From Rufibacter psychrotolerans (GTDB taxonomy: Bacteria > Bacteroidota > Bacteroidia > Cytophagales > Hymenobacteraceae): 59,982 nt of DNA. Where the stretch lies: positions 1-59,982 of the forward strand of contig NZ_JAFFJV010000010.1 of NCBI RefSeq assembly GCF_016924645.1. Direction: 5' to 3'. Below, one piece after another: positions 18,301-25,515 of this stretch (position 1 is the first letter of the stretch; the number at the start of each line of letters is the position of its first letter). A program made the position numbers and the translations under genes. The notes under the pieces are model-generated. The model was not told where the DNA came from, ran no database searches, and saw nothing but the letters and a program-made list of their open reading frames with translations.

Positions 18301-20649
18301 GCCAATGAGGTGAATGGGCTTGCCGCTCTTGGTAAGGAAAACCGTCTCAATCTTGTTCACATCTTCGCCTTTGTACAGGTTGCGCAGCTGGTAAATTAGC
18401 TTGGCCTTGTAGTAAGGGTGCACAATGTCATTGAGGGTAAGATTCTCAATGTCAAAGTCATTGTAGCCCAGCTTTTCCTTCCAGGCCCGGTTCACGAAGA
18501 TGAATTTATTGTCGGTGGAAATGTTCTGGATCAGGTCATGGGCGTTGTCAAACAAGTCCTGCAGCCTGATCTTGTTGTCTTTGAGCGCTTCCATGGCAAT
18601 GCGCTTGTCGGTCATGTCCTTGCCCACGGCGGTGATGCCAATTACCAGGCCCTCGGCGTCCATCTCAAACATGATGTTCCAGCGCAGGATCTTCACCGAC
18701 TGGGACTTGGTGATCAGGTCCCACTCATAGTAGCTGCGCAGCGATTGGTTCTGCACGGCTTTCTTGATCTCCTGAATGCGCATGGCCCGCTCTTTTTCGG
18801 GCACAAACAGGTCATAGTAGTTCTGGCCCACCACCTCCTCGCGTTTGTAGCCGGTGTACTGCAGGAAATAGTCGTTCACGTACACCACCCGCAGGTCCAG
18901 GTCCATGCTCACGTAGGCCAGGTTCACCTGGCTCAGGAACGTGCGGAACTGGTGCATGGACTCGCGGAGTACCTCCTGGCGGCGGATCAGGGCCTGGGCT
19001 TCTTTGCGCGAGGTGATGTCGCGCACAATGCACTGCACAAAGCTCACGCCCTCCAGCTGGATGGCGCTGAAGCTGATCTCGCTGTCTATGATGGTGCCGT
19101 CTGTCTTCTCTATGCGCCACTCCAGGCTACGGGGCTGGCCGTCCAGCACGGTGTTCTCAATGATCTGCAGCGATTTTTCCACCGAGGAGGAGTTGTCGGC
19201 CTGCAGGCCGGGCGAGAAGTCGGCCAGGCGCTTGCCAATGATGTGGGGCTTGTCGCAGTCCAGCAAAACCGTGGCCTGGAAGTTACAGTCGGCAATCTGG
19301 GTGTTGTTGAGCAGGAAGATGGCGTCGTTGGAAGACTCAAACAAAGTCTTGTATTTGCCTTCTGAGTAATGCAGCTCCTGGCGCAGCTCAAACCGGGACA
19401 GGTAAGAGCTTACCTCAAAGGCCACGTGGTTCAGGAACTCGGCCAGCGTGGTGGTCATGTGCTGCGCATCGTCTACCAGCAGCAGCAGGGTGGCCAGGTA
19501 GTGCTTGTCGGTGGAGATGGGCAGGGCCAGCAGTTCCCGTTTATTGAACAGATTCTGGAAATTGCGCGAAATCCCCAGAATGGGTCTGTGTTTGCTCTTG
19601 TTCTCCAGCTGCTGCAGAAACTCCGGCGAGAGGGCCAGCACGCTTTTTTCCTGCAGCAGGATAGATTCCTGGCCCTTGCTGGTGACCAGCTGCACCATGC
19701 GGGTGGCTGGTTGGTACACGTACAGGCCACCGCCGCAGATGGCGGGCAGTTTGATGAGCTCCTGCAACACCACCTGCAGGATGTCCTCGGGAGATTTCAG
19801 GTTGGCGAACTGCGGGAACAGGTGGTTCAGGAACTCCTGCTGCTCCTGGCGCTGGCGTCCTTTCTCCAGCTGCAGGGGCGTGTCTTCCACAAATTTGGCC
19901 GAGCCCAGCACCACCGCCTGCCCAAAGTACTTGCCGCTCTTGAGGCAAATGGACAGCGGGAAAACGGTATCGTCCTTGGTTTTGAGCCACCAGACAAACT
20001 GCTGCGGCTTTCCCTCGGTTAGCTGCTGCACCTGCCGTTTAAAGCCTATCTTTTCGGCATGGTTTAGGTCAAACACCTGAAAAACGCTCCTGCCAATGAG
20101 CCGTTCCTTTTCCAGCTGGGCAATCTGCAGGGCCTCTTTGTTAATGTCAATGAACATGCCCCGCTTGTCAAGGATGAAGAGCGCGTCACTGCTTTCCTCA
20201 AACAGGCTGCGGTAGCTGGACTCAGACGCAAACATGTCGCCCACGGGCATGACCTCGGCCGTGGCCGACCGCAGCGCGATGTACAGCAGCTCAACCCCAT
20301 CCTGTTTCACCAGGCTTGATTTGAAATACAGCAGGGTGCTGTCCAGGGTCTTGTCTTTTGACCGGATAAAGCCGCTCACGTTCTTTCTATTCCGCAGCAG
20401 GCGCACGTTTCTTTCAAAGGTAGTCTGGTACTCCTCCTCCAGCAGTTCCTTGATGTTGAGGCCCTCCGCGAAGCCGCCGCCCCCGAAGAAAGAGTCCCTG
20501 GCCTGTTGGTTGGCCGCCAGCAGCGTACCCTCTGGCAAACAGACAAAGATGCACTTCCGGCTGCCGCTCACATGCTCCGCAAAGTCAATCAAGTGTTCTG
20601 CCGCCGCAACCTGCGCTTGCTGTTCTACAGTTGTATTCAATGTTGTCAT
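15364..20649 (-). CDS. Giant multi-PAS/GAF hybrid histidine kinase with receiver and HPt
   Basis: 1761 aa, no membrane segment, hence a cytosolic sensor. Order: about seven PAS/PAC modules interspersed with a cryptic GAF (about 280-430) and a clear GAF (about 850-1010). Then HisKA with MSHELRTPMNG (phospho-His near 1252), HATPase_c (NAIKFTN near 1373, DSGIGIS, GGTGLGLAI), a receiver (MDIQMPEMDG, Asp near 1548) and an HPt domain (LHQIKGTASTLG, His near 1703). A complete His-Asp-His relay is thus in one chain, with the adjacent receiver protein as the probable final acceptor. The ligand is unknown; PAS/GAF content suggests redox or small-molecule sensing. Confidence 0.95.
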   Translation of the reverse strand: MTTLNTTVEQQAQVAAAEHLIDFAEHVSGSRKCIFVCLPEGTLLAANQQARDSFFGGGGFAEGLNIKELLEEEYQTTFERNVRLLRNRKNVSGFIRSKDKTLDSTLLYFKSSLVKQDGVELLYIALRSATAEVMPVGDMFASESSYRSLFEESSDALFILDKRGMFIDINKEALQIAQLEKERLIGRSVFQVFDLNHAEKIGFKRQVQQLTEGKPQQFVWWLKTKDDTVFPLSICLKSGKYFGQAVVLGSAKFVEDTPLQLEKGRQRQEQQEFLNHLFPQFANLKSPEDILQVVLQELIKLPAICGGGLYVYQPATRMVQLVTSKGQESILLQEKSVLALSPEFLQQLENKSKHRPILGISRNFQNLFNKRELLALPISTDKHYLATLLLLVDDAQHMTTTLAEFLNHVAFEVSSYLSRFELRQELHYSEGKYKTLFESSNDAIFLLNNTQIADCNFQATVLLDCDKPHIIGKRLADFSPGLQADNSSSVEKSLQIIENTVLDGQPRSLEWRIEKTDGTIIDSEISFSAIQLEGVSFVQCIVRDITSRKEAQALIRRQEVLRESMHQFRTFLSQVNLAYVSMDLDLRVVYVNDYFLQYTGYKREEVVGQNYYDLFVPEKERAMRIQEIKKAVQNQSLRSYYEWDLITKSQSVKILRWNIMFEMDAEGLVIGITAVGKDMTDKRIAMEALKDNKIRLQDLFDNAHDLIQNISTDNKFIFVNRAWKEKLGYNDFDIENLTLNDIVHPYYKAKLIYQLRNLYKGEDVNKIETVFLTKSGKPIHLIGSINCSWQDGKPIATRAILHDITDRIKAERLQKVYYSIANLAISSKDLPSLYSAIHRELSKIIETHNFYIALFDEEKDLINFVYYVDQLSSVPAAPRPFSMGMTEYIIKTGKPLYATKADFMRLVDEGKVELNGVVPEVMLSSPLSIGERIIGVIAVRDYKNPEAYVSTDIEILHFISNQVALAIERKRNEEQITLQNARLQAIFESGNHLMWSINRQYQLTSFNQNFYGEIQNLTGNQPTLGLKLSDLVGSFFREDYVRLLKETYEAAFAGQPQQFEIELHHPDGTSEWREVLLNPIYLQDGSFEDVSAIALDITDKKISQLALAENEEKFRQIFESFQDLYYKTGIEGDFQLISPSVQEVLGYSQSEAMGMNVSQLYVYPQDRDALLRMLFERKSVRNFETTLRTSQNQEIEVLMNSRLILNADQQPVAIEGICRDITELKDTQRELIRAKEVAENSLQVKNQFLANMSHELRTPMNGIIGMIDLLYHSAGNDEQLDYIDTLRKSSDALLDILNDILDLSKIQAGKLQLHETGIDLFYALEKIHSLFANRAQQKDLTFTYTIAPETPRYIITDETRLLQVLSNLTSNAIKFTNEGAVSLEVSPVKGNEGQPLLMFRVNDSGIGISEEDIQLLFTNFTQLDNSSSKTFGGTGLGLAISKQLSELLGGEIGVESVPGKGSTFWFTIHCREADNIQQIHEQLHAAKEQEAIGSFNPAPKLLLVDDNQINQKVAVKLLERMGCYADVASNGYEAIDKACQQDYDLIFMDIQMPEMDGVTATQELKKRLAENCPPIIAMTAYSMKDDAEKFIGKGLDDYISKPVKITDLHSRILKWFGNGTTTVVSTAEAPAQETAASPTPQTSAGKREFSLDMNVVDQLRSLGGDDFALQLYVEFEEETSELLAEAKKEVAAQHYEGILGTLHQIKGTASTLGLDTVSTIAKELEHDILKGKLTFVTATFSDLEASFTNFRANYRNKILSN

Positions 20650-20710
20650 ACCCAGTGAGTCTGCTGTGTCTGGTGATTATTGGCCCGCAGTTTTTAAGAC
20701 AGTTGGCTGG

Positions 20711-20743
20711 ATTTACCCTATTTTAGCAAAAATAACTTAAAAA
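20711..20743. repeat. Diverged dispersed palindrome copy
   Basis: CTATTTTAGCAAAAATAACTT resembles the centre of the family; arms are decayed. It lies between the divergent kinase and glycosyltransferase genes. A TATTTTTG box on the minus strand (20727-20734) falls inside it. Confidence 0.4.
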
Positions 20744-20812
20744 TCCATTATACAGAAAGGAAGGAGCGGGCTTGACAGCATGGCCCGGGTTCCTTGCCTG
20801 GCAGGCAGCAAC

Positions 20813-21901
20813 ATGGGCAAATCCATTGTCTTTACGGTTACCACCCACCTGAGCCACGACCAGCGGATGCAGCGGATTGCCGGTACCCTGGCCCAGGCGG
20901 GCTTTGACGTGACCCTGGTGGGCCGGGAGTTACCCCATTCGCCCGCCCTGCAGCCGGCCCCCTACAGGCAGCACCGCCTCCGGTGCTTTTTCCTGAAAGG
21001 CCCCTTCTTTTACCTGGAGTACAACCTGCGGCTGCTCTGGTGGCTGCTCTTTCAGCCCTACGACCTGATTGGAACCGTAGACGCCGACACGGCCCTGGCC
21101 GGGGTTTTCGCGTCCCGCGTACGCAGAAAACCGCTGGTGTATGACGCCCACGAGCTGTTCCCCGAGATGCCCGAAGTGGTGCACCGGCCGCTGGTAAAAA
21201 AGGTCTGGGCGTACTGGGAGCGGCAGGCCTTTGCCCAGGCCCAACTGGCCTACACCGTGAGCGAATCCCTGGCCCAGTATTTTCAGGAGCGCTACCGCCG
21301 CAAGGTAGGCCTGGTAAGGAACATGCCCCGGCGCCAGACCACTGTCGTTACAGAGGGGCAGGAGCCGCCTTACTTTATTTACCAGGGAGCCCTCAACGAG
21401 GGCCGGGGCCTGGAAATTACCCTGGAAGCCCTGCAGCAGGTGCCCGCCCGCCTCATGATCTGCGGGGCAGGCCCTTTAGAAGAGCGGTTGCAGGCCCTTG
21501 CCCGGCAACTGGGGGTGGAGGACAAGGTCACGTTCACGGGCAACGTGCTTCCCGCCGAACTGGCCCGGCTCACGGCGGCGGCCCGGGCGGGCATCATGCT
21601 GCTGGAGCACCAGGGCCTCAGCTACTACTACTCCCTGGCCAACAAATTCTTTGACTACGTACAAGCTGGTATTCCGCAGGTGTGTGTCTCTTTCCCCGAG
21701 TACCAACGGTTCAATGCCCGGCACCGGGTGGCCCTGCTCACTCCCCTACGTGTGGAGGAAGTGCGCGCCGCCCTGCTAACGTTGCTCCACAACCCCGAAA
21801 CCTACCACCAACTGCGGCAAAACTGCCTGCTGGCCCGCGAAGAATGGTGCTGGGAGCAGGAGGCGCACCGGCTGGTAGACCTTTACGCACAATTTACATG
21901 A
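20813..21901 (+). CDS. Glycosyltransferase, GT-B type
   Basis: 362 aa. The start MGKSIVFTVTTHLSHDQRMQ at 20813 fits a GT4-like N-terminal Rossmann domain (THLSHD, GFDVTLVGRE). VYDAHELFPEMPEV and later FIYQGALNEGRGLE, the second-domain opening, plus KFFDYVQAGIPQV match group 1 glycosyltransferases. It transfers a sugar in an envelope or exopolysaccharide pathway; donor unknown. The stop codon overlaps the miaA ATG (ATGA), so the two are translationally coupled. Confidence 0.88.
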   Translation: MGKSIVFTVTTHLSHDQRMQRIAGTLAQAGFDVTLVGRELPHSPALQPAPYRQHRLRCFFLKGPFFYLEYNLRLLWWLLFQPYDLIGTVDADTALAGVFASRVRRKPLVYDAHELFPEMPEVVHRPLVKKVWAYWERQAFAQAQLAYTVSESLAQYFQERYRRKVGLVRNMPRRQTTVVTEGQEPPYFIYQGALNEGRGLEITLEALQQVPARLMICGAGPLEERLQALARQLGVEDKVTFTGNVLPAELARLTAAARAGIMLLEHQGLSYYYSLANKFFDYVQAGIPQVCVSFPEYQRFNARHRVALLTPLRVEEVRAALLTLLHNPETYHQLRQNCLLAREEWCWEQEAHRLVDLYAQFT

Positions 21902-22818
21902 ACAAAAGAAACTTCTTAGTGGTGGTGGTGGGCCCCACGGCCGTGGGCAAAACCGATTTCTGCGTGCAGCTGGCGCGCCACTTCCAGACCCAGATCATCT
22001 CCATGGACTCCCGGCAGTTCTTCCGGGAAATGAGCATTGGCACGGCCAAACCCAGCCCCCAGGAGCAGGGTGGCGTGGTGCACCATTTCATTGACTCGCA
22101 TTCTATTCTGGAAGAGTATAACGCCGGAGCCTTTGAGGCCGATGCCCTGCGCCTGCTCCAGGAATTGTTCCAGACGCACGAGGTGGTCATCGCCACGGGC
22201 GGCTCGGGCTTGTACGTGCGGGCGCTGTGCGAAGGCCTGGACGAGATGCCGGAGATCTTGCCCGGCATCCGGGAGGAGCTGACCTGGCGCTTGGCGCAGG
22301 AGGGCTTGCCCAGTCTGGTGGCCCAATTGCAGCAACTTGACCCGGAGTACGCCGGTCAGGTAGACCCGCAGAATCCGCAGCGGGTGGTGCGCGCCCTGGA
22401 GGTGTGCCTGAGCAGCGGACAGCCTTACTCCAGCTTCAGAACCAAAAGTGCCGAACGGGAGCGGGACTTCCAACTCATAAAAATCGGGCTGAACCGCGAC
22501 CGGGCTGAACTCTATGACCGCATCAACCAACGCATGGACCTCATGCTGGAGCAGGGGCTGCTGGAAGAAGTGAAGCGCCTGCTGCCCTACCGACAACACC
22601 AGGCCCTGCAGACCGTGGGGTACTCTGAGCTGTTTGCGTATCTAGACGGGGCGTACCCTTTTGAGGAGGCGGTGCGGCTGCTTAAGCGCAACAGCCGGCG
22701 CTACGCCAAGCGGCAACTCACCTGGTTCACCCGCGACCAGGACATCCGCTGGTTTCACCCGGAGCAGTTTGATGAGGTGCTCGCCTACATCCGGCAGGAA
22801 ATGGCCCAAAAGGGGTAG
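21898..22818 (+). CDS. miaA: tRNA dimethylallyltransferase
   Basis: 306 aa, cytosolic. It adds a dimethylallyl group to N6 of A37 in tRNAs reading UNN codons, the first step of ms2i6A. P-loop GPTAVGKT at residues 12-19, DSRQFF (family DSRQ motif with catalytic Asp), IGTAKP, GGSGLYVRAL, and VGYSEL with the C-terminal RRYAKRQLTWF motif. Full length for the family. The start overlaps the glycosyltransferase stop by 4 bp. A perfect hairpin follows. Confidence 0.97.
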   Translation: MNKRNFLVVVVGPTAVGKTDFCVQLARHFQTQIISMDSRQFFREMSIGTAKPSPQEQGGVVHHFIDSHSILEEYNAGAFEADALRLLQELFQTHEVVIATGGSGLYVRALCEGLDEMPEILPGIREELTWRLAQEGLPSLVAQLQQLDPEYAGQVDPQNPQRVVRALEVCLSSGQPYSSFRTKSAERERDFQLIKIGLNRDRAELYDRINQRMDLMLEQGLLEEVKRLLPYRQHQALQTVGYSELFAYLDGAYPFEEAVRLLKRNSRRYAKRQLTWFTRDQDIRWFHPEQFDEVLAYIRQEMAQKG

Positions 22819-22844
22819 TTGCTCCCAACCTCTTCCCATGAAAA

Positions 22845-22892
22845 AAAGGTGTTTAGGGGCCGTTTTGCAGAAAACGGCCCCTAAACACCTTT
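22845..22892. terminator. Perfect 22-bp palindrome between miaA and pfkA
   Basis: AAAGGTGTTTAGGGGCCGTTTT, loop GCAG, exact complement. This is the least-diverged copy of the dispersed palindrome, extended by an outer stem. With A and T runs on both sides it should terminate the two convergent genes. Confidence 0.92.
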
Positions 22893-22918
22893 CAGGTTCT
22901 TAACGGAAGTGGGGAAGC

Positions 22919-23890
22919 TTACACGCTCAGCACTTCTACCAAACGCAGGAAGCTTTCGCTGATGGGTTTCTTTTTGGTGATGGTGTCATGGAAAGGGGTG
23001 TACACCAGCTCACCGTTGATCACGCCCACCATCTCGTTGGTGCGGCCGGCAATCAGGCCCTCTACGGCGGCCATGCCCATCTGGCTGCTCAGCAGGCGGT
23101 CGGCGGCGGTGGGGCGGCCCCCGCGCTGCACGTGCCCAATGATGGTTACCTTAGCGTCCATCTGCGGCAGCGCCTCTTTCACCTTGGCGGCAATCTCGGT
23201 GGCGCCGCCTTCGTCATCGCCCTCGGCCACAATAATGATGAACGAGGTCTTGGACCGGCGCCAGCCTTGCTGCAGGGTCTCAATCACCTCAGCCATAGAC
23301 GTGATGGTCTCGGGGATCATCACCATCTCGGCCCCGCCGCCAATGGCGCAGGGCAGGGCAATGTAGCCAGAGTCGCGGCCCATCACCTCCACAAAGAACA
23401 CGCGCTCGTGGCTGTCGGCGGTGTCTCTGATCTTGTCAATGGCGTCTAGGGCGGTGTTCACGGCGGTGTCATAACCAATGGTATAGTCGGTGCCGTAAAG
23501 GTCGTTGTCAATGGTGCCGGGGCAGCCGATGATGGGAATGCCGTACTCCTCGTAGAAAATCTGCGCCCCGGTGAAGGTACCGTTTCCGCCAATGGCCACA
23601 ATGCCCTCAATCCCGAACTTGGAGATTTGTTCAAAGGCCCGCTTGCGGCCCTCGGGCGTCTGGAACTCCATGCAGCGGGCCGACTTAAGGATGGTGCCGC
23701 CCTTCTGGATGATATTGCTCACGGAATGGGAGAACAGCCGGTAGATCTCTCCCTGGATCATGCCGTTGTACCCACGGCCAATTCCGTACACTTCTAATTT
23801 ATGGTAAACTGCCGTCCGCACCACGGCGCGGATACAGGCATTCATGCCGGGAGCATCTCCCCCAGACGTAAAAACAGCTATTTTCTTCAT
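22919..23890 (-). CDS. pfkA: ATP-dependent 6-phosphofructokinase
   Basis: 323 aa. It phosphorylates fructose 6-phosphate in glycolysis. TSGGDAPGMNACIRAVVR at the N-terminus, GTIDNDLYGTDYTIGYDTA with the catalytic Asp of TIDND, VEVMGRDSGYIAL and HVQRGGRPTAADR (effector/substrate arginines). The ATP-site block reads IGGNGTFTGA, where E. coli PfkA has GGDGS, so the first Asp is Asn. Gly after it suggests ATP rather than PPi as donor. Monocistronic. Confidence 0.95.
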   Translation of the reverse strand: MKKIAVFTSGGDAPGMNACIRAVVRTAVYHKLEVYGIGRGYNGMIQGEIYRLFSHSVSNIIQKGGTILKSARCMEFQTPEGRKRAFEQISKFGIEGIVAIGGNGTFTGAQIFYEEYGIPIIGCPGTIDNDLYGTDYTIGYDTAVNTALDAIDKIRDTADSHERVFFVEVMGRDSGYIALPCAIGGGAEMVMIPETITSMAEVIETLQQGWRRSKTSFIIIVAEGDDEGGATEIAAKVKEALPQMDAKVTIIGHVQRGGRPTAADRLLSSQMGMAAVEGLIAGRTNEMVGVINGELVYTPFHDTITKKKPISESFLRLVEVLSV

Positions 23891-24194
23891 CTTAACTTCT
23901 TATACGGAGCCACAAAGTAATGTAATACCATACAATTCCCAAGTTTTTGTGGCGGCTAGTTCCCGCTGGGCGGGCCCGCTGAATTGCCGGGGGCAATCTC
24001 TAAAACAAGGCTTTTTTTAGAAAAACGGCAGAAAAACGGGCGTCCAGAAAAATTTCTATAGTTTTCTGGCAAGGGTGCAGCGAATTCCTGCGGTTTCCGT
24101 AAATTATACGGTGCAATTTTCCTTGTGCAACAATTCGTGCAAAGGTAATGCAACCGGGGGAAATTTATCTGATCATCACCAATTCAGTTACTCT
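23891..24194. other. Divergent promoter region of pfkA and the TerB-like gene
   Basis: No gene seen. A poor palindrome-like stretch (about 24005-24040, GGCTTTTTTTAGAAAAACGG) may be a decayed dispersed copy. On the minus strand TTACTTTG near 23915 resembles, but does not match, TAnnTTTG. Confidence 0.4.
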
Positions 24195-24623
24195 ATGTTT
24201 TCAATTTTTGAGAGTGAGGAGACAAAACGGCTCAAGAGCCATATTGTTAATCTTGGGGCTTTGGCTAAAATTGACGGGCATATTGATGCAGCCGAAATGG
24301 AACACATTGTCTCTATTGGCGAGCGCAAGGGCATGCGGGCCCAGGACGTGAAAGCCCTGCTGGCCGACTGCCACAACGTGAAACTGAGCATGCCCAACAA
24401 TGATCTGGACCGCTTTGACCAGATCTACGACCTGGTGGAGATGATGCTGGCCGATGGCATTGTGGACGACAGCGAGATGGACTTCTGCATTGACATTGCC
24501 ACCAAGATGGGGTTCAGGAAGGCGGTGGTGGGCGTGTTGGTGAAAAAGATCACCACCGGCGTAAAAGACGGCCTGAGCCGCGAAGAAATCAAGAACGAAG
24601 CTATCAGTTTCCTGGAGCTTTAA
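24195..24623 (+). CDS. TerB-like domain protein
   Basis: 142 aa, cytosolic, helical. The start at ATG 24195 (MFSIFESEETKRLKSHI) is chosen over an upstream ATG because the TerB fold starts here. Conserved acidic metal-site segments: AKIDGHIDAAEMEHI and MLADGIVDDSEMDF, the two-helix-pair pattern of TerB/DjlA-type domains. Although the family name refers to tellurite resistance, stand-alone members have no proven role. Single gene. Confidence 0.82.
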   Translation: MFSIFESEETKRLKSHIVNLGALAKIDGHIDAAEMEHIVSIGERKGMRAQDVKALLADCHNVKLSMPNNDLDRFDQIYDLVEMMLADGIVDDSEMDFCIDIATKMGFRKAVVGVLVKKITTGVKDGLSREEIKNEAISFLEL

Positions 24624-24678
24624 CCCCCAGCGCCTCCCAGTTTTTGCACTCCGGGCGCAGGCCGTTGCCGGCTCGTCC

Positions 24679-24713
24679 GTTTAAGGGCTACTTTTCAGAG
24701 ACTTCTGCCAAAC
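24679..24713. repeat. Diverged dispersed palindrome copy
   Basis: GTTTAAGGGCTACTTTTCAG, GA, then CTTCTGCCAAAC, between the convergent TerB-like and lipoprotein genes. Confidence 0.5.
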
Positions 24714-24787
24714 CGCGCCGGAGCGGGCCAGCAGCCCTTATGGCCCGGCGCGCCGCCCATCCCAACAAGCTTGCCAGGGAGTACAGA

Positions 24788-25423
24788 TCAGTCTCCCGTC
24801 TCAAACTTCCGGAAACCACTCTTTTCCCAGACATAGGTGGCGGTGTAGTTCTCGGCTCCCACTGAGATGCCGTCCTGCGGAATGGTCATGGACTTGCGGG
24901 TGGTGTAATCATAGTACTTGCCGTTCTTTTTGGCCAGAGTCAGGTACCTGATGCTGCGTTGTTTGCCTGCAATGTCAAAGAGCTGGTGCCGCTCCAGCAG
25001 GTACTCTTTGAAATCATCCTTTTCCTTGATAAACGCATACACAAAGGCGGAGTCCCGCTCCAGCAACTGAATGGCGTAGTCTTTCTGGCGGTCGCCGTTG
25101 AAATCAGCCTCCAGGTAGTAGGGGCCCTGCTCTTCGGGGGGCACGCGCTGTATGTCTTGGTCGGTGAGCACGGGCAGTTGCCACAGGCCGTGGGTGCGGT
25201 CCAGGTGCACTTCCAGCTCGGCGGGCAGCTGCTGCTTCACGTCAAGGGGCGGGGTGGAGGCGGTGGCGGTGCCGTCTTCGCGCACGTTGGCCACCGAATC
25301 CACTACTTCTTCCAGGGAGTCGGCCGTGACCGGCACCACCGCCAGGTCTTCGGGGTCTTTTTTGGGGGAACAACTCAAAAGGGCTAGGCAAAGGCTTACA
25401 CTCAGAACACGGGTCATACGCAT
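24788..25423 (-). CDS. Hypothetical lipoprotein with an FG-GAP/VCBS-like segment
   Basis: 211 aa. Lipoprotein signal with lipobox LALLSCS (Cys near residue 18), a low-complexity Val/Asp/Thr linker to about 70, then a globular part with LEADFNGDRQKDYAIQLL, a DxNxDxxxD pattern like a calcium-binding VCBS blade, followed by SAFVYAFIKE. Function unknown. The pattern recurs in the lipoprotein carried by integron cassette 2 (58542-59147), though overall similarity by eye is limited. Confidence 0.82.
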   Translation of the reverse strand: MRMTRVLSVSLCLALLSCSPKKDPEDLAVVPVTADSLEEVVDSVANVREDGTATASTPPLDVKQQLPAELEVHLDRTHGLWQLPVLTDQDIQRVPPEEQGPYYLEADFNGDRQKDYAIQLLERDSAFVYAFIKEKDDFKEYLLERHQLFDIAGKQRSIRYLTLAKKNGKYYDYTTRKSMTIPQDGISVGAENYTATYVWEKSGFRKFETGD

Positions 25424-25479
25424 GCTACATGGTTTACCTAGCAGTACGCAATGTTGGGGAGGCCGTTGGCATTGGCGCT

Positions 25480-25515
25480 GTTTTGGGCCTGTTTTAAGGA
25501 AATTAGCTCCAAATC
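25480..25515. repeat. Dispersed palindrome copy overlapping a stop codon
   Basis: GTTTTGGGCCTGTTTT, AAGG, AAATTAGCTCCAAATC. Its right end runs into the TGA stop of the SLC13 permease gene. Confidence 0.75.

Noticed and set aside
24195..24623. Tellurite-resistance or defence island suggested by TerB
   Set aside because: A lone TerB domain without terC, terD or other ter genes does not support it.
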